Of a stretch of 64,000 nt of DNA, positions 35,851 to 45,867 are shown piece after piece. Numbering within the stretch: position 1 is the stretch's first letter; every line of letters begins with the position of its first letter. The notes beneath the pieces were generated by a model. That model ran no database searches and was not told the DNA's origin. It saw only the letters and a list, made by a program, of their open reading frames with translations. Source of the DNA: CAVQEK01 sp963711495 (lineage in GTDB: Bacteria > Bacteroidota > Bacteroidia > Cytophagales > Cyclobacteriaceae); NCBI GenBank assembly GCA_963711495.1, contig CAVQEK010000004.1:2232001-2296000 (forward strand), written 5' to 3'. The translations under genes were made by a program, and so were the position numbers.

Positions 35851-37809
35851 ATGAAAATTTGGGCATGTTTTGTAATTTCCGTACTAACGATACAATGTGA
35901 GGCAGCCAATCCTTTTAATAGAGGTGTAAATCTCACCAATTGGTTCCAGGCAGGAAGTGCCCATCAAATCCAGTTTACCAAATTTACCAAACAAGATCTT
36001 ATCAATATTAAAAGTCTTGGGTGCGATGTTGTCCGGCTTCCCATTAACCTGCATGCTATGACAGATGGCAAACCGGATTACAATATTGAACCGTTGTTTT
36101 TTGATTTTCTCGACCAGGTGGTGGATTGGTCGGAAGATCTGCAGTTAAACCTGATTCTCGATAACCATACTTTTGATCCTGCGGCGAATACCGATCCGAA
36201 TATTGGAGGTGTGTTGGTAAAAGTTTGGAAACAAATGGCAGAACATTACAAAAACCGTTCAACGCTCATCTATTATGAAGTGCTCAATGAGCCACATGGC
36301 ATCACAAATCAGGCCTGGAATCAAATCCAACAGACAGTTATTGATGCAATTCGATCGGCAGACCAGAAACATACCATCGTGGTCGGAGCGGCAAACTGGA
36401 ATACATACAATGATTTGAAAAACCTTCCGGTTTATACCGATAATAACCTGATCTACACTTTTCATTTTTATGATCCATTTGTATTTACCCACCAGGGTGC
36501 CAGTTGGACAGATCCTTCGATGGTGCCATTGTCTGGTGTGCCTTTTCCTTATGATGCCAGTCGAATGCCCCAGGTTCCTGTGTCATTGGAGGGGTCCTGG
36601 ATTGGCAGTGCCATGAATAACTATATGAATGATGGCACGGTAGCACACGTGAAATCCTTGATTGATATTGCCGTTCAATTTAAAAATGATCGCCATGTGC
36701 CCGTTTATTGCGGTGAATTTGGTGTTTACATCCCCAATAGTGCCAATGAAGATCGCGTATTTTGGTATGAAACGATCCGAAAATATCTGGAAGAAAATGG
36801 TATTGCCTGGACTACCTGGGATTACAAGGGGGGATTTGGTCTTTTTAAAAAAGGGTCAAATGAAATGTTTGATTATGACCTAAATGTACCGTTGGTGCAG
36901 GCATTGGGGTTGACGGCATCTGCTCAAAAAGAATATATTCAAAAGCCAGACTCGATTCCTTTTAATATTTATACCGACTGCATCGGTGAAAATATCAGTG
37001 ATGCCAGTTACGCCACTAATGGCAACCTGGATTATTATTGTGACAAACCTTTTGCAGATAAATATTGTATCCAATGGACTGGTGTTGATCAATACAGTAC
37101 CATCGGATTTGATTTCAAGCCGAATAAAGATCTAAGCCGGCTTAAGAATGCAAATTATGCAGTGGATTTCTGGGTGCGAAGTGATTCACCGGGCACGAAA
37201 TTCGATATCCGTTTTGTCGATACAAAAACTGCTGATGCCAATGATCATCCCTGGCGGATGCGTTTCATCATCGATGATAATATGGTTCCCTGGGATAGCC
37301 GGTGGCATCACGTGCATTTATTGTTAAAAGATTTCCAGGAGCATGGAGCTTGGGATAATGGCTGGTTTGAACCCCTGGGATTATTTGACTGGAATGCGAT
37401 TGATGGTTTCGAAATTGTGGCCGAACACCAGAGCCTGGTTGGCAGACAATTATGGTTTGACAATATTAAAGTGACCAATGTGGCTCCAAATGACATCGTC
37501 ACAGCTACAGATTTAGATCCCGGCAATCAAATGGATAAAGGATTTTTAATTTTTCCCAATCCGTTCTGTGGTTCCACTTCGATACGAATTCAATTGTCAG
37601 AGTACGGGCCGGCTGAAATCTGCATTTTCGATCTGAGTGGTAAGAAAATTTACACATTGAAAAGGGAGTTGGGCTCTATAAACCATGACTTGATCAAGTG
37701 GGGTGGTGTGGATGATCATGGTCTGGCGGTATCTCCGGGTTTGTATTTGTGCCGGTTGATGACTCCGACTTTTCAAGCAACCAGAAAAATTGTATTTAAA
37801 GGAGATTGA
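35851..37809 (+). CDS. secreted GH5 endoglucanase with T9SS sorting domain
   Basis: A 652-residue secreted cellulase. The ATG at 35851 opens the signal peptide (MKIWACFVISVLT to about CEA). Residues about 20-360 are the GH5 barrel, with E147 in VLNEPHG as acid/base and E289 in YCGEFGVY as nucleophile. Residues about 375-540 look like a carbohydrate-binding beta-sandwich. The last about 80 residues are a type A C-terminal sorting domain (IFPNPFCGSTSIRIQ through RKIVFKGD), so it should be sent through the type IX secretion system. The next gene is a second secreted beta-glucanase, probably in the same operon. Confidence 0.92.
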   Translation: MKIWACFVISVLTIQCEAANPFNRGVNLTNWFQAGSAHQIQFTKFTKQDLINIKSLGCDVVRLPINLHAMTDGKPDYNIEPLFFDFLDQVVDWSEDLQLNLILDNHTFDPAANTDPNIGGVLVKVWKQMAEHYKNRSTLIYYEVLNEPHGITNQAWNQIQQTVIDAIRSADQKHTIVVGAANWNTYNDLKNLPVYTDNNLIYTFHFYDPFVFTHQGASWTDPSMVPLSGVPFPYDASRMPQVPVSLEGSWIGSAMNNYMNDGTVAHVKSLIDIAVQFKNDRHVPVYCGEFGVYIPNSANEDRVFWYETIRKYLEENGIAWTTWDYKGGFGLFKKGSNEMFDYDLNVPLVQALGLTASAQKEYIQKPDSIPFNIYTDCIGENISDASYATNGNLDYYCDKPFADKYCIQWTGVDQYSTIGFDFKPNKDLSRLKNANYAVDFWVRSDSPGTKFDIRFVDTKTADANDHPWRMRFIIDDNMVPWDSRWHHVHLLLKDFQEHGAWDNGWFEPLGLFDWNAIDGFEIVAEHQSLVGRQLWFDNIKVTNVAPNDIVTATDLDPGNQMDKGFLIFPNPFCGSTSIRIQLSEYGPAEICIFDLSGKKIYTLKRELGSINHDLIKWGGVDDHGLAVSPGLYLCRLMTPTFQATRKIVFKGD

Positions 37810-37873
37810 AAAAATGGTCCGAATCAGTTGTTTCCAATGGAACAAGAGCTGTTTGACGTACGAAAATGTATCT

Positions 37874-39778
37874 ATGAGATGTAAATATATATTGATTACC
37901 GGCTTAATCTTCGGTCTGTCATCATTGGCGTTTTCCCAAAATACAGTTACTGTAAATATCGATGTGCAGGCTGATCGGCATGCCATTTCACCATGGCTTT
38001 ACGGACGAAATAATTCTTTGTCGTTAAACAAACAGGCCCCCCTGTCACAAGCTGACTGGCAAAGGATCAAAGATGCTGGTGTGACTTTCTTTCGGGAGAG
38101 TGGGGGCAACAATAGCACCAAGTACAACTGGCGCAGAAAATTGTCCAGTCACCCTGATTGGTACAACAATGTTTATACAAATGACTGGGATTATGCAGCA
38201 AATTCGTTAAAGGAATCAATACCTGGTGCTCAAGGCATGTGGTCATTTCAGTTGTTGGGAAAGGCCGCGAAAACCAGTACTTACAATTTCAATGATTGGG
38301 ATTATAACCATTCTCAATGGTGGGAGGGGGTAAACCAAAATTTAGCTGGTGGTGGTCAGCCAAATACGGCTGGAGGTACCGAAGCATTGGTTGAAGGAGA
38401 TCCGGACTTGTACCTGGAAAATTGGACGGCAGACTCTACGGTGGGAATTCTTAATCATTGGTTTGGTATCAATGGTTTGGAACTGAATAAAAACCAAATT
38501 CAATACTGGAATATGGACAATGAACCGGAGATATGGAGTGGAACACACGACGATGTTATGCCACAACAACTCAGTCCGGATGAATTTATGGATCGTTATT
38601 TTGAAGTGGCTAAAAAAGCCAGGGCTATTTTCCCGGATATTAAATTGGTGGGACCGGTCACCGCCAATGAATGGCAATGGTATAATTGGGATGGTAAACC
38701 AATTAGTGATGGTGGGAAAAGTTATCCTTGGTTAGAATATTTCATCAAGCGTATTGGCGAAGAAGAACAAGCCAGTGGCATTCGTTTGCTGGATGTTTTG
38801 GATATTCACTTTTATCCGTATAGCAATAAAGCGGAAGAATTGGTTCAGATGCATCGGGTGTATTTTGACAAAAATTATATTTTTCCGGAGGCCAATGGAG
38901 TAAAAACTATTAATGGCGGTTGGGATAATACCATCAATAAGGAATACATCTTTGAGCGATGTAAAGAATGGCTTGATGAATACCTGGGAGTAAATCACGG
39001 TGTAAAACTGGCAGTTTCGGAAACCGGTATTGCCAATAACGATCCCAATGTTGCAGCAGTTTGGTATGCTTCCACATTGGGAGAATTTATGAAACATCCG
39101 GAAATGGAATTTTTTACCCCATGGAGTTGGAAAACCGGTATGTGGGAAGTATTACATCTTTTTAGCCGATATAACCGGCAAATAGGCGTGAAATCTGTTT
39201 CGAGTGATGAAGAGTATGTTTCTGCATATGCGACCAGCAATGCATCATCCGATTCATTGACGGTCGTGTTGGTAAACCGTTCAACCCAGGATACCAGGCA
39301 AGTGATAGTGAATCTGACTAATTTTACCTTAACAAATAAGCATGTTGAAACCCTAAGTTTATATAATTTACCAACTTCAGAAACTTTCATGAGCAATGCC
39401 GATAATGCATTAAAGAAATCTGAATTTATAGCTTCCGGGAATACGTTGCAGGTTGATCTGCCACCGCTGTCAGTGACTGCTTTGAGCATGTATAGCGGTG
39501 GGCCAATCACAGATTTATCCGCACCAAAACTTTCATCTCGGATTCATATTTTTCCCAATCCAACTTATAGCAAACATGTGGTCGTGGAAATAAATGCTCA
39601 ACCTATTTCAGAAGAAAAATTCCTGAAAATCTGTGATCTTTCAGGCAAAACAGTCTTCGAAACTTCATTTTACCAGGAAAAACAGGATTTAAATTTACAG
39701 GGAATCAATCGTGGCATTTATGTGCTTTTCGTTCAAGTTTCTCATATGGCTTTCACAAAAAAACTGGTCATACAATAA
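37874..39778 (+). CDS. secreted GH44 endoglucanase/xyloglucanase with T9SS sorting domain
   Basis: A 634-residue protein. The start at 37874 (MRCKYILITG) gives a clean signal peptide; an ATG at 37814 with AAGGAG nine bases upstream would add 20 residues, and both remain possible. The catalytic part matches GH44: E217 in MDNEPEIW as acid/base, LDVLDIHFYPY, and E383 in AVSETGI as nucleophile. A beta-sandwich follows at about residues 440-545. The C-terminal 85 residues (IHIFPNPTYS) are a T9SS sorting domain. It follows GH5 by 64 bp; together they would cut cellulose or xyloglucan outside the cell. Confidence 0.88.
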   Translation: MRCKYILITGLIFGLSSLAFSQNTVTVNIDVQADRHAISPWLYGRNNSLSLNKQAPLSQADWQRIKDAGVTFFRESGGNNSTKYNWRRKLSSHPDWYNNVYTNDWDYAANSLKESIPGAQGMWSFQLLGKAAKTSTYNFNDWDYNHSQWWEGVNQNLAGGGQPNTAGGTEALVEGDPDLYLENWTADSTVGILNHWFGINGLELNKNQIQYWNMDNEPEIWSGTHDDVMPQQLSPDEFMDRYFEVAKKARAIFPDIKLVGPVTANEWQWYNWDGKPISDGGKSYPWLEYFIKRIGEEEQASGIRLLDVLDIHFYPYSNKAEELVQMHRVYFDKNYIFPEANGVKTINGGWDNTINKEYIFERCKEWLDEYLGVNHGVKLAVSETGIANNDPNVAAVWYASTLGEFMKHPEMEFFTPWSWKTGMWEVLHLFSRYNRQIGVKSVSSDEEYVSAYATSNASSDSLTVVLVNRSTQDTRQVIVNLTNFTLTNKHVETLSLYNLPTSETFMSNADNALKKSEFIASGNTLQVDLPPLSVTALSMYSGGPITDLSAPKLSSRIHIFPNPTYSKHVVVEINAQPISEEKFLKICDLSGKTVFETSFYQEKQDLNLQGINRGIYVLFVQVSHMAFTKKLVIQ

Positions 39779-40081
39779 ATTTTTATCTGCAAATGTTCCC
39801 TCATGTCTTTGGATTGGTCAGCGTCAATAAACAACACATTGGCGAGTTCTTTCGAATGTTTTGCAATGCGACAAATGCAGTGATTGATTTTTTGATATAT
39901 TTATTGTCGCATTGGTTAAGAACATTCAAACTATTTTTGTTCACAGTGCCATATCAACCATCTAATACTTTAAAATTTCCAGATCCATTGCGAATAGGTC
40001 AAGAATGAGGATAAAAAATTACAGAGTCCTGTAAAAAGATTTATATTATATTGAATTTGTGATTTTTAATAGGATGAAGCA
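39779..40081. other. intergenic region before the histidine kinase
   Basis: No supported gene; a 71-codon open frame here has no support. TGAATTTG at 40052-40059 resembles the Bacteroidota -7 element (7 of 8 bases) and lies 22 bp before the kinase ATG. Confidence 0.3.
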
Positions 40082-43000
40082 ATGAAAGCGGCAATAAACC
40101 GTAAGGGGGAACAACTGAAAGTGTATTTTGTGTTGGATGAGACTTTGGAAATCATTTCCCTTGGACCGGCGTGGCAATCAATTACGGGATTTGAACTGAA
40201 AGAATGTTTTGGGAGACCATTTCTTTCATTTTTTGAACCGGGTCAATCAGATGAATTATTATCCGTGCTGTCAAAAATGAATGATGATCCGCACTATGCT
40301 CCAAAATTCATTTTAAATGCAAGATCATCTCAAAAAGTACCAGTTGAAATCGTCATGGAGTGTTTGCCCTGGAATTCAAAACTGTCCATTTATATGGGCA
40401 TCCTAAATACCGACAACACTAAAATTGATATTCCGGAAAATATTCAGGATAGTGAGAAAAGAATATTCAAAAATAATTTTTCTGATGATTCATCTATTTA
40501 TAGTTGGCCAGAAGGATTTTGGGACTGGGATTTAAACAACGATAATGTGCATTTTTCACTTCAATTATGGGAAATGTTGGGTTATCAACAGGAAGAAGTG
40601 AAATCTGAATCCAATATATTTCCGGAGCTTCTCTATGAAGAAGATAAGGGAGCTTTCCTGGGTAAAATTGAAGAGATAAAAAATGGAATAAGTAATATTT
40701 TTCAAATAAAATACAGGCTGCGTCATAAAGGTGGTCATTATTTGGATATGCTGGCTATTGCGCATGTAGTCAAAGACGACTTTGGTCGTCCGAAGCGAAT
40801 AATTGGCACACAGCGTGATATCACCAGATATATTGAATTTGAAAGACAATTAAAGAAAAGTGAGGACCGGTTCAAGCGGATATTTGAATCAATGACGGAT
40901 GTATATTACGAAACTGATGAATTGGGATGTCTTACGGAGCTGAGCCCTTCTGTAGAACTCTTGCTGGGTTATAAACCCCATGAATTAATCGGAAGGCAGC
41001 TCTCTGATTTATACACTTTTCCTGAGGAACGAGACAAATTTATGGGAGTAATTATGTCAAGAGGGAGAGTGAACAATTATGAAGTGAGCCTTCAAAACAA
41101 GAATGGAGATCGTGTCGATGTTTCGTCAAATACCCAGGCTTTGTTCGATGAAAATAAGCAGTTCAGGGGAGTATTGGGTATGGTACGCAATGTTACAGTA
41201 AAAATTCAGGCAGAAAGAAGGTTAAGGGAAAGTGAAGAGCGTTATAAGATGCTTTCAAACCTCACTTTTGAAGGGATTATTATTCATGAAAACGGCGTCT
41301 TGATTGATGTCAATCAGTCATTTTGTGAGATTACCCAATATAGTCGTGAAGAACTGATCGGCAAAAGTATTATTGATCTGGCGGTTCCACCGGAATATCA
41401 TCAGATTGTTATTGAAAAAATTAAAAATAAAGATAACAAGCCTTATGAGATTAAAGGTCGGCGTAAGGATGGGACAATATTTCCTGTGGAGTCGGAAGCG
41501 CGCGATACCATTTACAATGGCCGGCATGTCCGTGTAACCGCGATCAGGGATATTACGGAACGCAAAATTACGCTGGAAGCCTTGCGATTAAGCGAAGAGA
41601 AATTCAGAACCCTGGCCGAAAATATTCCCGGGGTGATCTATCTGTGTCAAAATGATCCAAGATGGACCATGCTGTATTTGAATGATAATATTAAAAAGTT
41701 AACTGGTTATTCCAAGGAGCGTTTTTTATCCGGAGCATTGAGTTTTACAGATATTTATCATCCGGACGACAAGGATAAAATTTATAAACAGGTGCAAAAG
41801 GCATTATCAAATCACCAGGCTTTTAATTTGGAATATCGGATTAAACATGCGAATGGCACCTGGAAGTACCTGGAAGAAGCTGGTATTGGTGTATATGACG
41901 TTGACGAAAATTTAATACATCTTGAAGGCTATCTGAGTGATATAACGAAAAGAAAAGAATCTGAACGTGCACTCAAAGAAAGTGAAGAAAAATTCAGAAC
42001 CCTCATAGAATCGATTGCCGGAGCCTTTTGGATTAAAAATATGCAAACCAACAAGATCGAATACATTAGTCCGCAATATGCTCACATGTGGGATAGTACC
42101 GTTGAGAACCTATTTCGGGATCCTGCAGATTTTACGCGACGTATTCATCCCGAGGATTTAAAGCGAATGCAGAAAGTATACCAGCACACCTACAGCGCCA
42201 ACCCCTTCAATGATGAATATCGAATTATTACAGGTTCCGGTGAAATAAAATATATACGCGGACATTCTAATTTTTCCTTTGACGAAACCGGAAAATTGTT
42301 GCGTGAATATGGTTATGTTGAAGACATAACTGCTCATAAAGAGAGCGAGGAAGAAATCAGAAAATTAGCCCTGGTTGCCCAGAAAACTGACAATGCTGTG
42401 GTTATCACAGACAAGGACGGCAAGGTGGAATGGGTGAATGAAGCATTTACACATATTACAGGGTTTCGTTTGGATGAAATAATTGGTCAAAAACCAGGGG
42501 ATATTTTACAAGGACCCGAGTCGGAGCCGAAGGTGTTAGAAGCGATGCACAAAGCATTGAAAGAATGTGTAGGTATAACTACTGAAATAATAAATTACAG
42601 GAAAAATGGCGAAAAATATTGGTTGGAACTTTCTATTCAACCTGTTCTGAATGATTCAAATGAAGTCGTTAAATTTATTTCCATTCAGAGTGACATCACT
42701 GACAGGAAAGCCAACGAGGCTGCAATAAGGCAACACAATCAACAACTGGAAAAGACCAATCAGGAATTGGATAATTTCGTATATCGGGTTTCTCATGATT
42801 TAAAAGCGCCGATTTCTTCTGCAAAAGGTTTAATAAATATTGCCCGGCTTGAAAAGGAACCCTTCAGAATTGACGAATGTTTGCGCCTTATTGAAGATAG
42901 TATGAATAAGCTCGATGCCTTCATACTCGATATACTCGACTACTCCCGTAATGCAAGAATGACCATAATTCCTGAAAAAATTGATTTGAAGGAGTTGATC

Positions 43001-43432
43001 GATGATATTTTTAAAAACCTCGAATATATTCCCGATTCGTCCAGGATCAACAGAGTCGTCAATATATCTGGCGAGGAGCCAATCTATTCTGACCAGCGGC
43101 GGCTGAATTTTATTTTTAACAATCTAATATCCAACGCCCTTCGTTTTTGCGATAGGGACAAGGAACAGTCTGAGATCAACATAGAAGTATTGATTGATCG
43201 CGATAAAATGATCGTGAAATTTCAGGATAACGGCATCGGTATTGATGAGAAACATCTGGGTCATATTTTTGACATGTTTTATCGTGCTACGGAAAAACAA
43301 CCAGGTTCCGGTTTGGGGTTGTACATCGTTAAAGAAGCGGTTGAAAAATTAAAAGGCACAATTGAAGTAGAATCGTCGTTGGGTGTTGGGACCACATTCC
43401 ATATCGAAATACCAAACCAGTCAAAAGATTAA
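40082..43432 (+). CDS. soluble multi-PAS sensor histidine kinase
   Basis: A 1116-residue kinase with no obvious membrane helix. About seven PAS/PAC units run from residue 10 to 885; several end in the typical DIT/RDIT(E/R)(R/K)K linker. A coiled coil leads into the HisKA domain with H905 in SHDLKAP. The HATPase part has NNLISNAL (N box), DNGIGID (G1) and GSGLGLYIV (G2). No receiver domain is attached and no response regulator lies next to it, so it is an orphan. PAS type and number suggest sensing of small molecules, light or redox. It follows the beta-glucanase pair, which could be chance. Confidence 0.93.
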   Translation: MKAAINRKGEQLKVYFVLDETLEIISLGPAWQSITGFELKECFGRPFLSFFEPGQSDELLSVLSKMNDDPHYAPKFILNARSSQKVPVEIVMECLPWNSKLSIYMGILNTDNTKIDIPENIQDSEKRIFKNNFSDDSSIYSWPEGFWDWDLNNDNVHFSLQLWEMLGYQQEEVKSESNIFPELLYEEDKGAFLGKIEEIKNGISNIFQIKYRLRHKGGHYLDMLAIAHVVKDDFGRPKRIIGTQRDITRYIEFERQLKKSEDRFKRIFESMTDVYYETDELGCLTELSPSVELLLGYKPHELIGRQLSDLYTFPEERDKFMGVIMSRGRVNNYEVSLQNKNGDRVDVSSNTQALFDENKQFRGVLGMVRNVTVKIQAERRLRESEERYKMLSNLTFEGIIIHENGVLIDVNQSFCEITQYSREELIGKSIIDLAVPPEYHQIVIEKIKNKDNKPYEIKGRRKDGTIFPVESEARDTIYNGRHVRVTAIRDITERKITLEALRLSEEKFRTLAENIPGVIYLCQNDPRWTMLYLNDNIKKLTGYSKERFLSGALSFTDIYHPDDKDKIYKQVQKALSNHQAFNLEYRIKHANGTWKYLEEAGIGVYDVDENLIHLEGYLSDITKRKESERALKESEEKFRTLIESIAGAFWIKNMQTNKIEYISPQYAHMWDSTVENLFRDPADFTRRIHPEDLKRMQKVYQHTYSANPFNDEYRIITGSGEIKYIRGHSNFSFDETGKLLREYGYVEDITAHKESEEEIRKLALVAQKTDNAVVITDKDGKVEWVNEAFTHITGFRLDEIIGQKPGDILQGPESEPKVLEAMHKALKECVGITTEIINYRKNGEKYWLELSIQPVLNDSNEVVKFISIQSDITDRKANEAAIRQHNQQLEKTNQELDNFVYRVSHDLKAPISSAKGLINIARLEKEPFRIDECLRLIEDSMNKLDAFILDILDYSRNARMTIIPEKIDLKELIDDIFKNLEYIPDSSRINRVVNISGEEPIYSDQRRLNFIFNNLISNALRFCDRDKEQSEINIEVLIDRDKMIVKFQDNGIGIDEKHLGHIFDMFYRATEKQPGSGLGLYIVKEAVEKLKGTIEVESSLGVGTTFHIEIPNQSKD

Positions 43433-43469
43433 AATTCCAAATCGGTAGGATGGAGCAAAGAGAAATAAA

Positions 43470-43491
43470 AAACCCCGGAGGCCCGGGGTTT
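43470..43491 (-). terminator. intrinsic terminator of the glutamine synthetase gene
   Basis: AAACCCCGG-AGGC-CCGGGGTTT, a 9-bp GC-rich stem, lies a few bases after the glutamine synthetase stop. Read on the minus strand it is followed by TTTTATTTCTC, a good U-tract. It may also end the kinase transcript coming from the other side. Confidence 0.85.
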
Positions 43492-43496
43492 GCAAT

Positions 43497-45659
43497 CTAT
43501 TTAATGAACAAGAGTTCCCTGTATTTAACCAAAGGCCAATCTTCATCATCTACCAGCAATTCAAGTTTGTCGGCGTGATACCTGATATTGTCAAAATATT
43601 TCCCCTTCACTGAATCGCAATATTCGATGGCTTTTTCGTGTGTATCTTCAATTTTGTTTACACGACGCCTTTCATCAATCATATCCATCACAGTATGTTT
43701 TACCGCATCAATATGCTCTGTAATATTTTCGATGACCTTTAGAACTGCTTTATTATCCATGCCTAAACCTGCCAGGCCGTTGGCATTTTCAACCAATTTA
43801 TTCTGATAGGAGATTGCTGTTGGGATAATATGGTTGAGTGCCAGATCGCCCATCACCCTCGATTCTATTTGAACCTTCATAAGATAATTTTCGAGTAAGG
43901 TTTCAGTTCGGGCATCCAATTCTTTCTCGGTAAGAACTTTGTGTTTTTCAAACAATTTTTTTGCTTTATCAGTGGTGAAAGCATCCAATGCCCGTGGTGT
44001 ATCTTTGATATTGGGTAATCCCCGTTTTTCCGCTTCTTTCACCCAATCTTCAGAATAATTATCACCTTCAAACCGTACTTTTTTCGAAGCTTTAATATAA
44101 TCCCTCAACACTTCAACGATGGCAATTCGTTTATCTTTACCTTTTCCGATTTTAGCGTCAACTTCTTTTTTGAATTGTCTTAACTGATCAGCAACGATAA
44201 CATTTAAGGCCATCATAGGGCCACCAACGTTGGCGCTGCCACCAACAGCTCTGAACTCGAATTTATTGCCGGTAAAAGCAAATGGCGATGTTCTGTTTCT
44301 ATCGGTGTTGTCCAGAATTATTTCCGGGATTTTATCGATACCGAGTTTCATATACATATTATCCCCTTTTTCGATTTTTATGTTGCCGTTGTGTTCAATT
44401 TCATCAAGAACAGCGGACAACTGGGAGCCAAGGAATACAGAGATGATCGCCGGAGGAGCTTCATTGGCGCCGAGCCGGAAATCATTTGGAGCCGAAGCAA
44501 TGCTGGCACGAAGCAGATCTGCATGATCGTAGACTGCTTTAATGGTATTGATCAGGAATACCAAAAATTGCAAATTTTCGCGTGCGCTGTTACTTGGCTG
44601 GAACAAGTTAACGCCAGTATCTGTAATCAGAGACCAGTTGTTGTGTTTCCCGGTACCATTAAGCAGATTAAACGGCTTTTCGTGGAAAAGTACCTTCAGA
44701 TTGTGTTTGTCAGCCACTTTTGACATGATATCCATCATCAATTGGTTGTGATCTGAGGCCACATTCAGTTCTTCAAATAATGGTGCAACTTCAAACTGAC
44801 TGGGAGCAACCTCATTATGCCTGGTGCTTACAGGAATGCCAACTTTGAGACATTCTATCTCGAAGTCTCTCATGAAAGCGTATACTCGGGGAGGAATTGA
44901 CCCAAAATAATGATCATCTAATTGTTGGCCGCGTGCCGGGTTGTGACCGAATACGGTTTTTCCGGCCATTACCAGGTCTGGTCTTGCATAGAACAAGGCT
45001 TTATCGATAAGAAAATATTCTTGTTCACATCCAAGGGAAGGTATGACACTGGTGACATTTCTGTCGAAATATTTGCATACTGCAGAAGCAGCTTTGTCTA
45101 CAGCATCTATGGCTTTGAGCAAAGGCGCCTTGTAATCCAGCGCTTCACCGGTGTAACTCACAAAAACGGTTGGAATACAAAGTGTAGAACCCCACAAGAA
45201 AATAGGTGAGCTTGGATCCCAGGCGGTATATCCGCGAGCCTCAAAAGTACTTCTGATCCCACCACTTGGAAAGGAGGAGGCATCAGGTTCCTGTTGTACC
45301 AATGCGCTGCCTTTGAATTTTTCAATTTCACTGGATCCGTTAAAAAATGAATCGTGTTTTTCTGCTGTGGCTCCGGTTAATGGTTGGAACCAGTGGGTGT
45401 AATGGGTCACGCCTTTAGACATTGCCCAGGTTTTAACCGCAGCTGCAACTGCATCCGCAGTGTCTGTGTCAATTTTTTTACTGTTACTAATATAGTGTCT
45501 TACTTTTTTGAAAACGTCCGGTGAAAGGGTTGCTTCCATTTTTTTAAGATCGAAACAGGATTCCTTATAATAGTCAGAAATCTTGTTAGACGGTGCTTTG
45601 ATGTCAAGGGGTTGCCGCTTCCCGGCTTCTTCGATTGCTTTAAATCTTAAATATGCCAT
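43497..45659 (-). CDS. glnA: type III glutamine synthetase
   Basis: A 720-residue GSIII, the long form typical of Bacteroidota (GSI is about 470). Conserved segments include GCEQEYFLID near residue 210, NEVAPSQFEVAP near 280, NGTGKHNNWS near 335, and a GSIII N-terminal extension beginning MAYLRFKAIEEAGKR. It makes glutamine from glutamate, ammonia and ATP in the cytoplasm. It is on the same strand as, but about 3 kb away from, the Amt transporter gene, which suggests joint nitrogen control. No glnK/glnB gene is in the window. Confidence 0.95.
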   Translation of the reverse strand: MAYLRFKAIEEAGKRQPLDIKAPSNKISDYYKESCFDLKKMEATLSPDVFKKVRHYISNSKKIDTDTADAVAAAVKTWAMSKGVTHYTHWFQPLTGATAEKHDSFFNGSSEIEKFKGSALVQQEPDASSFPSGGIRSTFEARGYTAWDPSSPIFLWGSTLCIPTVFVSYTGEALDYKAPLLKAIDAVDKAASAVCKYFDRNVTSVIPSLGCEQEYFLIDKALFYARPDLVMAGKTVFGHNPARGQQLDDHYFGSIPPRVYAFMRDFEIECLKVGIPVSTRHNEVAPSQFEVAPLFEELNVASDHNQLMMDIMSKVADKHNLKVLFHEKPFNLLNGTGKHNNWSLITDTGVNLFQPSNSARENLQFLVFLINTIKAVYDHADLLRASIASAPNDFRLGANEAPPAIISVFLGSQLSAVLDEIEHNGNIKIEKGDNMYMKLGIDKIPEIILDNTDRNRTSPFAFTGNKFEFRAVGGSANVGGPMMALNVIVADQLRQFKKEVDAKIGKGKDKRIAIVEVLRDYIKASKKVRFEGDNYSEDWVKEAEKRGLPNIKDTPRALDAFTTDKAKKLFEKHKVLTEKELDARTETLLENYLMKVQIESRVMGDLALNHIIPTAISYQNKLVENANGLAGLGMDNKAVLKVIENITEHIDAVKHTVMDMIDERRRVNKIEDTHEKAIEYCDSVKGKYFDNIRYHADKLELLVDDEDWPLVKYRELLFIK

Positions 45660-45867
45660 AAATTTGATTGATTAAACTTCAAAAAACGCCCGAATTTATA
45701 TAAATTTTTGTAATTTCTTATTAAAAAGCTCTAAATGAGCCCATTTAAAGTAAAATTTCGTAAATCGAGTAAAATTTTGTGAATATTTTATGAAAATTCC
45801 TAAACGTATGCGCAGGAGCATCATAAATTTACCATCTTTACATCGATCTTTTTGCTCTTCAGTATTT
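45660..45867. other. promoter region of glutamine synthetase, AT-rich
   Basis: About 200 bp without a supported gene. It should hold the glnA promoter on the minus strand; TTTATATAAATT near 45694-45705 is a plausible AT core, but no exact TAnnTTTG was found. Nearby AT-rich frames on the minus strand look like shadows. Confidence 0.35.

Noticed and set aside
39793..40008. 71-codon frame between the GH44 gene and the kinase
   Set aside because: Hydrophobic but without a proper membrane-protein layout; it lies in the kinase promoter region.
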